From positions 1 through 9,706 of the forward strand of contig DJXY01000034.1 in NCBI GenBank assembly GCA_002449915.1: DNA of 9,706 nucleotides, written 5' to 3'. The notes below the pieces were generated by a model. The model made no database searches. It was given only the letters and a program-made list of their open reading frames with translations, and had not been told where the DNA came from. The position numbers and the translations under genes are program-made. Below are positions 1 to 8,198 of this stretch, piece by piece. Numbering within the stretch: position 1 is the first letter of the stretch; each line of letters opens with the position of its first letter. Source of the DNA: Oribacterium sp. UBA6992. GTDB taxonomy: Bacteria > Bacillota > Clostridia > Lachnospirales > Lachnospiraceae.

Positions 1-2098
1 CCGCACAATGCGTGTAAGCTGCTCTTACCTCCTCAAAGCTTCGCTTGCCTCCACTTGTATTCTGCTCAGCCTTACGTACGTCTGCTTCCAGCGCCTTAGC
101 TCTTTCCTGAATGTTCTCTACCCCGGAGACAACGTCCGGCACCTCTGGATGGTTACTGGATACAGCAGCATCAGGGCTCTGACCCGTAGCGGCAGCATGC
201 TCTCTTTGCACATCATGGAGAATCTGCATAAACTCCTTACCGGTGATGGTTTCCCTCTCAATCAGAAACTCTGCAATCCGGTCCAGCGCATAGCGGTTCT
301 CGCTTAAAATTCTTTTTGCCTCATTATAGCAGGATTTCAGCAGGCTGCTGACCTCCTTATCGACCTCTGTAGCAGTATCATCTCCACAGTTCATAACCGT
401 CCTGCCGGTAAGATACATATTTTCCTGTGTTGCCAGACCCATCAGTCCAAAGCGCTCAGACATACCGTACTGCGTAACCATCGCACGGGCAATCTTGGTT
501 GCTCTCTCAATATCATTGGCTGCACCGGTTGTCACGGTATCAAAGACAATTTCCTCCGCAGCCCTGCCTGCCAGAAGCCCGACAAGCATGGCTAGCAGCT
601 CGCTTTTTGTATTGAGGTACTTCTCCTCCTCCGGAACCTGCATTACATAGCCTAACGCACCCATGGTTCTCGGTACAATCGTAATCTTCTGCACCGGCTC
701 GGAATCCTTTTGGATCGCGGAAACAAGCGCATGCCCTACCTCATGATAGGACACAATTCTACGTTCTTCCTGGCTAAGGATCCGGTCCTTCTTTTCCTTA
801 CCAACAAGCACAACCTCAACCGCTTCAAACAGATCCGCCTGAGAGACCTTTGATCTGCCATGCTTCACAGCGGTAATGGCTGCTTCATTTACCATATTGG
901 CAAGATCCGCGCCTACAGCTCCCGAGGTTGCCAGCGCAATCTCGTTAAAATCTACAGAATCATCCAACTGGATGTCCCTGGCATGTACCTTTAAAATATT
1001 GACACGTCCCTTTAAATCCGGCTTTTCAACAATGACGCGTCGGTCAAATCTGCCGGGTCTCAGCAACGCAGGATCTAAAATCTCCGGACGGTTTGTTGCT
1101 CCCATAACCATGATGCCCTTGGAGGCATCAAAGCCATCCATCTCGGAAAGCAACTGGTTCAACGTCTGCTCCCGCTCATCATTACCACCGTAACGGGTAT
1201 CACGGGTTTTACCAATTGCATCAATCTCATCAATAAAGATAATGCAGGGTGCCGTTTGCGAAGCCTGCTTAAATAAATCTCTTACACGGCTTGCACCGAC
1301 TCCGACAAACATTTCTACAAAGTCAGAACCAGAAAGAGAATAAAATGGGACCTGTGCCTCACCGGCAACTGCCTTGGCAAGCAAGGTTTTACCGGTCCCC
1401 GGAGGGCCTACCAGCAGTGCGCCCTTAGGGAGCTTTGCTCCAACCGCCTTATATTTTGCAGGATTATGCAGGAAATCCACAATCTCAATCAGGCTTTCCT
1501 TTGCCTCATCTTCACCGGCAACATCCTTAAAACTGACGCCGGTTTCCTTCTGCATATACATCTTGGCTGTGGATTTGCCGACTCCCATCACTCCGCCGCC
1601 ACTTCCCATCCGCTTCATGGTCATATTCATGATCACAAAAAGCAGCACAAACGGAAGCACAAGTCCGATCAATGTCTCCATGATATAGCCGGTATTATCA
1701 GGCTTGTTTTTATAAATCACGACATTATGCTTCAGCATCCGGTCCACAAGATTTGCCGCATCTGCATTGACCGGTACCACATAAAAGGTCATGCCGCTCT
1801 GGTTCAGAAACTGCTGGTACGTGTCTGACGTGCCGCTGCTGTTGTCAAGCGCATTGTATTTAGGCGTGATTGTGATCTGGTTATCTCCCCAGCGCACCTC
1901 TTTTACCTGGTCGTTATCCACCATCTGGATAAACTCAGAGTAGCTTAGCTCCTGACTTACCCCGGATACAAAAAACTGCCTTACCATTGTATATATAAAG
2001 AAGGTAACGACTGCCGCAATGATCAGAATCAGAAATGTCTGCCCTGAATTGGTATTTCGGAACCTTCCACCATCGCCTCTGTTGTCATTATTATCCAT
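1..2098 (-). CDS. ftsH: ATP-dependent zinc metalloprotease FtsH (3' end cut off by window edge)
   Basis: Membrane-anchored AAA+ protease that unfolds and degrades damaged or regulatory membrane and cytosolic proteins. The reading frame is open from an ATG at 2098 to the window edge: 699 codons, no stop seen. Domains in order: a transmembrane segment at about residues 21-39, an extracytoplasmic region, a second transmembrane segment at about 141-159, then the AAA+ domain. Walker A is GPPGTGKT (231-238), the pore loop FVG is 264-266, Walker B is IIFIDEID (286-293), and the second region of homology carries R350 and R353 as likely arginine fingers. The zinc site HEVGH lies at 452-456, with D529 in a TTGAANDIE context as probable third ligand. 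AGGAG at 2105-2109 lies six bases before the start. A tail of at least 69 residues follows the peptidase domain, so the protein is longer than the roughly 645 residues of E. coli FtsH. The gene appears to have its own promoter. Confidence 0.97.
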   Translation of the reverse strand, partial: MDNNDNRGDGGRFRNTNSGQTFLILIIAAVVTFFIYTMVRQFFVSGVSQELSYSEFIQMVDNDQVKEVRWGDNQITITPKYNALDNSSGTSDTYQQFLNQSGMTFYVVPVNADAANLVDRMLKHNVVIYKNKPDNTGYIMETLIGLVLPFVLLFVIMNMTMKRMGSGGGVMGVGKSTAKMYMQKETGVSFKDVAGEDEAKESLIEIVDFLHNPAKYKAVGAKLPKGALLVGPPGTGKTLLAKAVAGEAQVPFYSLSGSDFVEMFVGVGASRVRDLFKQASQTAPCIIFIDEIDAIGKTRDTRYGGNDEREQTLNQLLSEMDGFDASKGIMVMGATNRPEILDPALLRPGRFDRRVIVEKPDLKGRVNILKVHARDIQLDDSVDFNEIALATSGAVGADLANMVNEAAITAVKHGRSKVSQADLFEAVEVVLVGKEKKDRILSQEERRIVSYHEVGHALVSAIQKDSEPVQKITIVPRTMGALGYVMQVPEEEKYLNTKSELLAMLVGLLAGRAAEEIVFDTVTTGAANDIERATKIARAMVTQYGMSERFGLMGLATQENMYLTGRTVMNCGDDTATEVDKEVSSLLKSCYNEAKRILSENRYALDRIAEFLIERETITGKEFMQILHDVQREHAAATGQSPDAAVSSNHPEVPDVVSGVENIQERAKALEADVRKAEQNTSGGKRSFEEVRAAYTHCA

Positions 2099-2104
2099 CC
2101 ATAT

Positions 2105-2188
2105 CTCCTGTTTTGCGCCTGGTATTTAACTGTCATAAAATAAAAACAGTTTTCAATTTATTATACGGGGCATAGTCGGATAAATCAA
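2105..2188 (-). promoter_or_regulatory. ftsH promoter and leader
   Basis: Read on the minus strand, TTGATT (2183-2188) is followed by a 17-base spacer and a perfect TATAAT (2160-2165). Transcription would start near 2153, giving a leader of about 55 bases before the ftsH ATG. The leader can form a small hairpin with 6-bp arms AACTGT (2128-2133) and ACAGTT (2146-2151), and then carries AGGAG at 2105-2109. The box matches are seen directly; promoter activity is inferred. Confidence 0.65.
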
Positions 2189-2207
2189 GGTGACTGTTAT
2201 GAAATAA
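2127..2207. repeat. Imperfect direct repeat pair flanking the ftsH promoter
   Basis: TAACTGTCATAAAATAA (2127-2143) and TGACTGTTATGAAATAA (2191-2207) match at 14 of 17 positions, and all three differences are transitions. They are 64 bases apart, about six helical turns. One copy lies just upstream of the ftsH -35 box and the other in the early leader. They could be paired binding sites for a regulator, but AT-rich chance similarity is possible. Confidence 0.35.
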
Positions 2208-2295
2208 GTGTAAACTTAACCTCAGGAAGCAGCCGCTTTATGTACCTGCCCCCAGGTTCAAACATCCCCCGGGGCAGCTTACGATCACGCTGCAA

Positions 2296-3585
2296 TCACC
2301 TTTCAATGCGATGTAAAAAGATACCGCTCCTGAGCTTAGGTTCAAACCAGGTGGATTTCGGCGGCATAAGCAGTCCATGATCTGCCACATTGAGAAGCTC
2401 CGAAATACTGGTCGGATGCATTGCGAATGCAACTGCCGGACCTGTTTCCTCCAGCGTTCCATCCATGGCATGCTGATACGTGTAGCGGCTGACTCTTTTT
2501 TCAAGCTCCTTAAGTCCCCGGATTCCTCCGACAAACTCAATTCTCTGATCCGTCCTCGGATCACCGATGCCGAGAAGCGGCTTCAGAATCTCATCCTGTA
2601 GAAGCGAAACATCCAGCGTTTTAACAGGGTCCTCGCTTCTCTCCTCCATAAGAGCCTCTCTCTCCCGGATGAGAAACCATTCTCCACCCAGGTACATGCA
2701 GATCTCGCCCTTCACTCTCGGTTTAAAAGCTTCTTTAATATGGAAAACCTGAAAATTTTCCTCAACAGAAATCATAAAATCTTCCGCTGAGTATCCATTC
2801 AGGTCCTTCACAACCCGGTTGTAGTCCATGATCTTAAGCTCTTCATCAGGAAAGAGCACCGACAGGAAATAGTTAAATTCCTCTGAGCCATCATAATCCG
2901 GATGTTCTGCCCTTCTCTTAAGCCCGACCTTCACTGCCGAGGCTGCTCTGTGGTGTCCATCCGCAATATAGGTTGCCGGAATCTCAGTGAAATATCCCTG
3001 CAGTCTGTTGACCGTATCCGGATCCGATATTCTGAAAACTCTGTGGCGAATGCAATCCTCTGAAGTAAAATCATATAGGGCTTCGGTCTTCTTGGTCTCC
3101 ATTACAATGTCATTTATTTTGGTTTCGCCTCGATACGCAAGGAAAATCGGGCCCGTCTGACAGGAGCAGACATCCACATGATGTATTCTGTCCTGCTCCT
3201 TCTCGGCAACCGTATTTTCATGTTTCTTACATACATTGTTTAAATAATCATCAATCGAAGAGAGCGCCGCAATACCTGTCTGCGTTCTGCCGTCCATGGT
3301 AAGCTCGTAAACATAATAGCATGGCTCTGCATCCTGGATAAAAACTCCATCCCGGATTTCCTGATCCAGCATCTCAGATGCCTTTTGATATACCTCCGGT
3401 GCATACATATCCTGCTGCTCCGGAAACTGTGTCTCCGGACGATCTATATTAAGGAAGGAAAGCGGTTTGCCCTGCACGGCTGCTCTAGCCTCTGCCCGGG
3501 AATACACATCATACGGAAGCGCCGCAACCTGCTCTGCAAATTGAGCTGTCGGTCGTATCGCGCGAAATGGTTTAATCACTGCCAT
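2296..3585 (-). CDS. DUF1015 / COG4198 family protein, candidate serine-metabolism enzyme
   Basis: A 429-residue soluble protein of the DUF1015 family; the family's function is not firmly established to my knowledge. Family-like features are LPYDVYSRAEA (23-33), LSFLNIDRPE (42-51), a KHENTVAEKEQDR segment (121-133), and a C-terminal MPPKSTWFEPKL block (407-418). The most telling motif is ADGHHRAA, with D209, G210, H211, H212 and R213. It resembles the phosphate-binding loop of ParB/sulfiredoxin-fold proteins, including archaeal free-serine kinases. AAGGAG (3594-3599) lies eight bases before the ATG, which fixes the start. The neighbourhood is serC-serA-hppA upstream and ftsH downstream. With serA and serC nearby and no serB in the window, a role in phosphoserine/serine conversion is plausible but inferred. 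A nucleotide- or DNA-binding role by analogy with ParB is the alternative; no helix-turn-helix is evident. Confidence 0.93.
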   Translation of the reverse strand: MAVIKPFRAIRPTAQFAEQVAALPYDVYSRAEARAAVQGKPLSFLNIDRPETQFPEQQDMYAPEVYQKASEMLDQEIRDGVFIQDAEPCYYVYELTMDGRTQTGIAALSSIDDYLNNVCKKHENTVAEKEQDRIHHVDVCSCQTGPIFLAYRGETKINDIVMETKKTEALYDFTSEDCIRHRVFRISDPDTVNRLQGYFTEIPATYIADGHHRAASAVKVGLKRRAEHPDYDGSEEFNYFLSVLFPDEELKIMDYNRVVKDLNGYSAEDFMISVEENFQVFHIKEAFKPRVKGEICMYLGGEWFLIREREALMEERSEDPVKTLDVSLLQDEILKPLLGIGDPRTDQRIEFVGGIRGLKELEKRVSRYTYQHAMDGTLEETGPAVAFAMHPTSISELLNVADHGLLMPPKSTWFEPKLRSGIFLHRIER

Positions 3586-3620
3586 GAACTCTGCTCCTTT
3601 ACATAAAATAGCTTATGCTT

Positions 3621-3655
3621 TTTAAAAGAGCCTGCCGGGATGGACCCGGCAGGCT
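3621..3655 (-). terminator. Strong intrinsic terminator after hppA
   Basis: On the minus strand, a perfect 11-bp GC-rich stem, AGCCTGCCGGG paired with CCCGGCAGGCT (3645-3655 with 3629-3639), encloses a 5-base loop. It is followed by CTTTT and then A residues. The stem begins 17 bases after the hppA stop codon. It also lies 30 bases or more upstream of the DUF1015 ribosome binding site, so it separates that gene from hppA. Confidence 0.9.
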
Positions 3656-3657
3656 TG

Positions 3658-3663
3658 ATTATA
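3658..3663 (-). promoter_or_regulatory. Possible -10 box for the DUF1015 gene, nested before the hppA terminator
   Basis: A perfect TATAAT on the minus strand lies between the hppA stop codon and the terminator stem. A start about seven bases downstream would fall inside the first arm of the hairpin, so such a transcript would not form the full terminator. It would have a leader of about 65 bases before the DUF1015 ATG. No good -35 box is visible at 17 bases, so the call is tentative. Confidence 0.35.
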
Positions 3664-3672
3664 CAATTTAGA

Positions 3673-5652
3673 TTAAAGGATACCGCCTACACTTAAGAAA
3701 AGTGGCGCAAATACCAGAGAAATAATCGTCATCAGCTTGATAAGGATGTTAATGGATGGTCCGGAAGTATCCTTAAACGGATCACCTACGGTATCACCAA
3801 CAACTGCTGCCTTGTGCGCTTCGCTGCCCTTACCGCCATGATGTCCTTCCTCGATATACTTCTTGGCATTATCCCAGGCTCCACCGGAATTGGACATAAA
3901 AATTGCCATCATAACGCCTGCAACAAGTGCGCCGGCGAGCAGTCCGCCGAGAGCTTCCGGTCCCAGCAGCAAACCAACAGCGAGCGGCGCAAATACCGCC
4001 AGCACTCCAGGAATAATCATTTCCCTGAGGGCTGCCTGTGTAGAAATAGCTACGCAGGAGGTATAGTCCGGACGGGAGGTTCCGGCAAGAATCCCAGCAT
4101 CTGCATGGAACTGCCTGCGTACTTCCTCAATCATCGTATATGCAGCTCTGGAAACCGAACTCATCGTAAATGCGCTGAAAAGGAACGGCAGCATGCCGCC
4201 AATCATAAGTCCGATCGTAACACGGTTATTGAGGATATCAATAGACTTGAGACCGACTGCCTCTGCATAGGAAACAAACAGGGCAAGCGCTGTAAGCGCC
4301 GCAGAGCCAATGGCAAAACCCTTACCCATGGCTGCTGTAGTATTTCCAACCGCGTCCAGCTTATCTGTGATATCCCGGACAGACTCATCCAGACCGGACA
4401 TCTCGGCAATACCACCAGCATTATCCGCGATCGGTCCATACGCGTCTACCGCAACAGTAATGGCTGTTGTTGAAAGCATACCTACAGCAGAAAGAGCAAT
4501 GCCATACAGTCCCATCACCTGGAAGGAAATAAAGATACCTACACAGATCAGAAGCACCGGGATTGCTGCAGAGCGCATACCAACAGCAAGGCCTGAAATA
4601 ATATTGGTGCCTGCTCCGGTCTCGGACTCCTTGGCAATCTCCTGTACCGGCTTGTAGTCTCCGGATGTGTAATACTCGGTAATCATACCAATCACAAGAC
4701 CGACCAGAAGTCCGGAGATAACCGCAACCGCGGCGGAAATGGTATGGAAGATCATAACAGAAAGAACAACCGAAATCACAAGCACCAGAGCACTTGCAAT
4801 ATAGGTACCGCGATTCAGCGATTTATGCGGATCCGTCTTATCATCGCCCTTTACAAAGAAGCAACCGATGATGCAGGCAGCCAGTCCGCAGCCAGCAAGA
4901 AGCAGGGGATACAGGGCACCCGCAACCTGATAATAGGCGATTCCCAGAGTCAAGGCAGAAACCAGCGCGCCGACGTAAGACTCAAAAAGATCCGCACCCA
5001 TACCGGCAACATCGCCGACGTTGTCTCCAACATTATCCGCAATAACAGCAGGATTTCTCGGATCATCCTCCGGGATGCCCGCTTCTACCTTACCTACAAG
5101 ATCCGCTCCAACGTCCGCAGCCTTAGTATAGATACCACCTCCAACACGCGCAAACAATGCAATGGAGGATGCGCCAAGGGAAAATCCGGAGAGCACTCCT
5201 ACATTTCCTGTAATAAGATAAATAAGAGAGACTCCGACTACACTGAAGCCTGCAACGCACATGCCCATAACCGAACCACCTGCAAATGCAATCTGAAGTG
5301 CATGATTCATGCCATGGGTCATCGCTGCATTTGCTGTCCGGACATTGGCCTTGGTTGCAACCGTCATACCGAAATATCCTGCAAGTGTTGAAAACAGTGC
5401 TCCAAACACAAAGCAGACTGCAGTAACCCAGGATCCGGTTCCAAGTCCGATTGCTACAAACAGCACGGCAACAAAAATAATCAGAATCTTATATTCCGAA
5501 AAGAGGAATGCATGGGCACCCTCGGAAATGGCTCCGGCGATTTCCTTCATCCGGTCATTTCCCGCTTCTGTTCCGGAAACTCTGCCTGCCTGATAGCCGG
5601 CAAAGATCAGTGCCAGTACACCCAGCACCGGAACAACAAATAAAATATTCAT
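3673..5652 (-). CDS. hppA: K+-dependent ion-translocating membrane pyrophosphatase
   Basis: Integral membrane enzyme of 659 residues that hydrolyses pyrophosphate and uses the energy to export H+ or Na+. It is hydrophobic throughout, with many predicted membrane helices. Signature motifs are D180-x7-K188-x-E190, DNVGDNVGD (206-214), [16 protein letters not shown] (403-418), [17 protein letters not shown] (587-603), and [15 protein letters not shown] (619-633). In [10 protein letters not shown] (436-445), A440 and G443 occupy the positions that are Lys and Thr in K+-independent enzymes, so this belongs to the K+-dependent class. That class contains both Na+ and H+ pumps, and I cannot decide which from motifs alone. 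AGGAGG (5661-5666) lies eight bases before the ATG. The gene sits between serA and DUF1015, has a good promoter upstream and a strong terminator downstream. Its presence next to serine-synthesis genes is unusual. Confidence 0.97.
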   Translation of the reverse strand: MNILFVVPVLGVLALIFAGYQAGRVSGTEAGNDRMKEIAGAISEGAHAFLFSEYKILIIFVAVLFVAIGLGTGSWVTAVCFVFGALFSTLAGYFGMTVATKANVRTANAAMTHGMNHALQIAFAGGSVMGMCVAGFSVVGVSLIYLITGNVGVLSGFSLGASSIALFARVGGGIYTKAADVGADLVGKVEAGIPEDDPRNPAVIADNVGDNVGDVAGMGADLFESYVGALVSALTLGIAYYQVAGALYPLLLAGCGLAACIIGCFFVKGDDKTDPHKSLNRGTYIASALVLVISVVLSVMIFHTISAAVAVISGLLVGLVIGMITEYYTSGDYKPVQEIAKESETGAGTNIISGLAVGMRSAAIPVLLICVGIFISFQVMGLYGIALSAVGMLSTTAITVAVDAYGPIADNAGGIAEMSGLDESVRDITDKLDAVGNTTAAMGKGFAIGSAALTALALFVSYAEAVGLKSIDILNNRVTIGLMIGGMLPFLFSAFTMSSVSRAAYTMIEEVRRQFHADAGILAGTSRPDYTSCVAISTQAALREMIIPGVLAVFAPLAVGLLLGPEALGGLLAGALVAGVMMAIFMSNSGGAWDNAKKYIEEGHHGGKGSEAHKAAVVGDTVGDPFKDTSGPSINILIKLMTIISLVFAPLFLSVGGIL

Positions 5653-5703
5653 ACTCTACGCCTCCTGATAATTTCACATTCAGCTCAGCAAATGTGTGTT
5701 AAC

Positions 5704-5731
5704 ATAATAACATACAAAGCCTGTTTATCAA
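5704..5731 (-). promoter_or_regulatory. hppA promoter
   Basis: On the minus strand, TTGATA (5726-5731) is separated by 16 bases from TATTAT (5704-5709). A TG dinucleotide at 5711-5712 gives an extended -10 element. Each hexamer matches the consensus at five of six positions. Transcription would start near 5697, leaving a leader of about 45 bases with AGGAGG before the hppA ATG. hppA could therefore be expressed independently of serC-serA, although no clear terminator separates it from serA. Confidence 0.6.
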
Positions 5732-5801
5732 AGCCGCATCATTGTATTTTATCGCATAAAGCGGGCAACTCAAGGCAGAGCCCTTCGCAAAGCTTACCTA
5801 C

Positions 5802-6971
5802 TTACTTGATTTTCCTTACTCTCAGAATGCCCTCAATCTGCTGCAGGTTGGTAAAGCCCTCATCTGTAAGATGTCTGTCAATATCCATCAGTGTGTATGC
5901 ATACTGACCGCGGGATTTGTTTTGCATGCCTGCGATATTGATGCCGGCATCTCCCAGAGCTCTTGTAATCTGTCCCAGCATGTTGGGCACATTTCTATGG
6001 AGGATCGCGATTCTGCCATCGGTCTGGCAGATCCCCATTTCTGTATCCGGGAAATTAACGCTATGGTGAATGTTTCCGTTATCCAGATAGTCCTGAATCT
6101 CTTCAACCGCCATCACCGCGCAGTTATCCTCTGCTTCCTCGGTGGATGCGCCAAGGTGTGGCAGTACAACCGCTCCGGGCATATTGGCAACCTTTGGGTT
6201 AGGAAAATCGGAAACATAGACCTTAACCTTGCCCTGTGACAGAGCTTCCGCCATATCGTCATCATTCACAAGCGTATCTCTTGCAAAGTTGAGGATCCGC
6301 ACACCATCCTTCATCTGCTGGAAAGCCTTTTTGTTAAGCATTCCCTTAGTGGAGTCCGTTGCCGGCACATGGATCGTAAGATAATCGCACTTGGCAAACA
6401 GTTCCTCGGTGAGCGCAGTGTGATGCACCTTCTGCGAGAGATTCCATGCGGATGCTACAGAGAGATAGGGATCATAGCCGTACACCTCCATTCCGAGATC
6501 TACCGCCGCATTGGCTACCAGTACACCGATTGCTCCGAGTCCGATGACGCCAAGCTTCTTACCCTTGATTTCCACACCGGCAAAGTTCTTTTTTGCCTTC
6601 TCCGCCTTTTTCTGAATGTCCGGATCCTGTGCATTGGCCTTTACCCAGTCAGCTCCGCCCAGGATATCCCGACTTGCCATCATGAGCCCTGAAATCACGA
6701 GTTCCTTCACGGCATTGGCATTGGCGCCTGGTGTATTAAATACTACAATGCCATGCTCCGCGCAGTCGATCAGAGGGATATTATTAACCCCGGCTCCTGC
6801 ACGCCCGATCGCGCGCAGAGTCTTTGGGAATGCCATGTCATGCATATCCTGAGATCTGACGAGGACTCCTGCTGCTTCCTCCATCTGGTCTACGAGTGTG
6901 TAGCCCTTACGGAATTTTCCGGTTCCGACACGGCTGATATTGTTTAAGCAAAAAATTTTACGGTCCTTCAT
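5802..6971 (-). CDS. serA: D-3-phosphoglycerate dehydrogenase-type enzyme with C-terminal ACT domain
   Basis: Cytosolic NAD-dependent 2-hydroxyacid dehydrogenase of 389 residues, expected to oxidise 3-phosphoglycerate to 3-phosphohydroxypyruvate, the first step of serine synthesis. The nucleotide-binding loop is GLGAIG (144-149), with D167 at the end of the second strand as expected for NAD. R231 (NFARDTLV) and H272 (PHLGAST) match the catalytic Arg and His of the family. A C-terminal ACT domain at about 319-389 suggests feedback control, probably by serine. The protein is shorter at the N terminus than classical SerA, as in many clostridial forms. By eye, the usual catalytic Glu position, E269 in E. 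coli, is Lys260 within DFPNPKVA; no acidic residue stands nearby. The start overlaps the serC stop as ATGA, indicating translational coupling. AAGGAG (6983-6988) lies 11 bases upstream, inside serC. A related 2-hydroxyacid dehydrogenase is the alternative, but the serC partnership argues for SerA. Confidence 0.9.
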   Translation of the reverse strand: MKDRKIFCLNNISRVGTGKFRKGYTLVDQMEEAAGVLVRSQDMHDMAFPKTLRAIGRAGAGVNNIPLIDCAEHGIVVFNTPGANANAVKELVISGLMMASRDILGGADWVKANAQDPDIQKKAEKAKKNFAGVEIKGKKLGVIGLGAIGVLVANAAVDLGMEVYGYDPYLSVASAWNLSQKVHHTALTEELFAKCDYLTIHVPATDSTKGMLNKKAFQQMKDGVRILNFARDTLVNDDDMAEALSQGKVKVYVSDFPNPKVANMPGAVVLPHLGASTEEAEDNCAVMAVEEIQDYLDNGNIHHSVNFPDTEMGICQTDGRIAILHRNVPNMLGQITRALGDAGINIAGMQNKSRGQYAYTLMDIDRHLTDEGFTNLQQIEGILRVRKIK

Positions 6972-8056
6972 GCCTTATGATTCTCCTTTTCAAACTGATC
7001 CATAAATTCAACAAGCTTTACGACCCCTTCATATGGCATTGCGTTGTAGAGCGATGCTCTCATACCTCCGACGGTACGATGTCCCTTGAGGTTTTTAAAG
7101 CCTGCGGCAGAGGACTCTGCAATAAACTTTGCATCGAGATCCTTATCTCCTGTAACAAAGGGAACATTCATAAGAGAACGATCTTTAGGTACTACAGTTC
7201 CATGGAACATGCGGGACTGATCAAGGAAATCATACAACACCTTGGCTTTCCTTTCATTCCGCTCTTTCATAACCTCAAGTCCGCCCATCTCCTTAAGCCA
7301 CTGGAACACGAGCCCGCAGATATAAATATTGTAGCAAGGTGGAGTGTTATACATTGATCCCTTGTCTGCGTGAGTCTTATAACGAAGCATGGTAGGTGTA
7401 AACGGAAGTACATCCTCCCGGATCAAATCCTCCCGGATAATGACAATCGTGACGCCTGCCGGGCCTACGTTTTTCTGTACACCGCCCCACACAATGCCAT
7501 AGCGGGAAACATCCATCGGTTCGGAGAGAAACATGGAGGATACATCTGACACGAGGTCCTTGCCCTTGGTATTCGGAAGTTCCCGGATTGTTGTGCCATA
7601 GATGGTATTGTTTTGGCAGATATATACATAATCCGCATCCTCATCAATCGGAAGATCCGAAAGGTCCGGAATATAGGTAAAGTTTTTATCCGCAGAGCTT
7701 GCAACAACGTGCACCTTGCCATAAAGCTCCGCTTCTTTCGCGGCCTTCTTAGCCCAGTTTCCGGTTACAATGTAATCCGCAACCTTGTTTTGCATGAGGT
7801 TCATCGGCACCATAGCAAACTGTGTGTTTCCACCGCCCTGGAGAAACAGTACCTTATAGTTATCAGGGATCCCCATCAGCTCCCGGATATCCGCCTCGCA
7901 CTGGTCGATGATATCCTGGAAATCCTTGGAACGATGTGACATCTCCATGACAGACATTCCACACCCATGATAATCCAGCATCTCTTCCGCTGCTTTTCTG
8001 AGGACCTCCTCCGGCAGAACTGCCGGACCTGCACTGAAGTTGTAAACTCTGCTCAT
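6968..8056 (-). CDS. serC: Phosphoserine aminotransferase
   Basis: PLP-dependent class V aminotransferase of 362 residues that converts 3-phosphohydroxypyruvate and glutamate to O-phosphoserine and 2-oxoglutarate. It is the step after SerA. Family features are VYNFSAGPAVLP (4-15), GGGNTQF (74-80), D171 in SDVSS (expected to contact the PLP ring nitrogen), K195 in GGVQKNVGPAG (Schiff-base lysine), and GHRTVGGMRAS (325-335) near the C terminus. The frame is open upstream to an ATG at 8092. I chose the ATG at 8056 because AGGAG (8065-8069) stands eight bases before it and the resulting length fits the family. The ATG at 8062 is only two bases from that site. The stop codon overlaps the serA start by four bases, so serC and serA form one operon, likely driven from the AT-rich region at 8057-8202. 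Confidence 0.97.
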   Translation of the reverse strand: MSRVYNFSAGPAVLPEEVLRKAAEEMLDYHGCGMSVMEMSHRSKDFQDIIDQCEADIRELMGIPDNYKVLFLQGGGNTQFAMVPMNLMQNKVADYIVTGNWAKKAAKEAELYGKVHVVASSADKNFTYIPDLSDLPIDEDADYVYICQNNTIYGTTIRELPNTKGKDLVSDVSSMFLSEPMDVSRYGIVWGGVQKNVGPAGVTIVIIREDLIREDVLPFTPTMLRYKTHADKGSMYNTPPCYNIYICGLVFQWLKEMGGLEVMKERNERKAKVLYDFLDQSRMFHGTVVPKDRSLMNVPFVTGDKDLDAKFIAESSAAGFKNLKGHRTVGGMRASLYNAMPYEGVVKLVEFMDQFEKENHKA

Positions 8057-8076
8057 ATCCATATCTCCTTTAGTAA

Positions 8077-8099
8077 AGATATAATTATACATTATATCT
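8077..8099. repeat. Perfect inverted repeat just upstream of serC
   Basis: Nine-base arms AGATATAAT (8077-8085) and ATTATATCT (8091-8099) flank a five-base spacer. The repeat overlaps a possible minus-strand -10 box, TATAAT (8091-8096). It ends six bases before the serC ribosome binding site region. It could be a repressor operator, or a leader hairpin if transcription starts further upstream. Confidence 0.55.
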
Positions 8100-8133
8100 C
8101 TTATGATTTATATTCCTTTTCGGATATGATGCT

Positions 8134-8142
8134 ATAATACCA
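8134..8142 (-). promoter_or_regulatory. Candidate extended -10 promoter for serC-serA
   Basis: On the minus strand, TGG followed by TATTAT (8134-8139) makes an extended -10 element. No good -35 hexamer is visible at 16-18 bases. A start near 8127 would give a leader of about 70 bases that includes the inverted repeat at 8077-8099. A second candidate -10, a perfect TATAAT at 8091-8096, lies inside that repeat. I cannot decide between them. Confidence 0.4.
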
Positions 8143-8156
8143 CCGTTTACATTTAT

Positions 8157-8182
8157 ATACATAATAAATATTTTTTATGTAT
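8157..8182. repeat. AT-rich inverted repeat upstream of the serC promoter
   Basis: Eight-base arms ATACATAA (8157-8164) and TTATGTAT (8175-8182) flank a central AAATATTT palindrome, with one T-T mismatch between them. It lies between the leuB terminator and the candidate serC -10. It may be an operator; a hairpin aiding leuB termination is less likely given its AT content. Confidence 0.4.
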
Positions 8183-8198
8183 TCACATTAGTACAACA

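Noticed and set aside
8..1828. Several plus-strand frames of about 100-120 codons opposite ftsH.
   Set aside because: They are shadows of the ftsH coding strand, which is continuous and conserved across the whole stretch.
2246..2277. Hairpin with arms CTGCCCC and GGGGCAG downstream of the DUF1015 stop as a terminator.
   Set aside because: The loop is 18 bases and no T-run follows on the minus strand, so I do not call it a terminator. How the DUF1015 transcript ends is unclear.
2238..2564. Minus-strand 108-codon frame overlapping the end of the DUF1015 gene.
   Set aside because: It is a different frame of the same strand within a conserved coding region, with no recognisable protein features.
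3814..5391. Plus-strand open frames of 219 and 215 codons antisense to hppA.
   Set aside because: They lie entirely opposite a well-conserved gene, are rich in Arg, Cys, Asn and His in the manner of antisense translations, and show no family resemblance.
5731..5801. Short GGGC/GCCC and AAGG/CCTT pairings after serA as a terminator.
   Set aside because: Stems are only four base pairs and no T-run follows, so serA-hppA read-through cannot be excluded.
8057..8092. A longer serC with 12 extra N-terminal residues starting at 8092.
   Set aside because: The ribosome binding site at 8065-8069 points to the ATG at 8056, and the family normally begins at the residues following that start.
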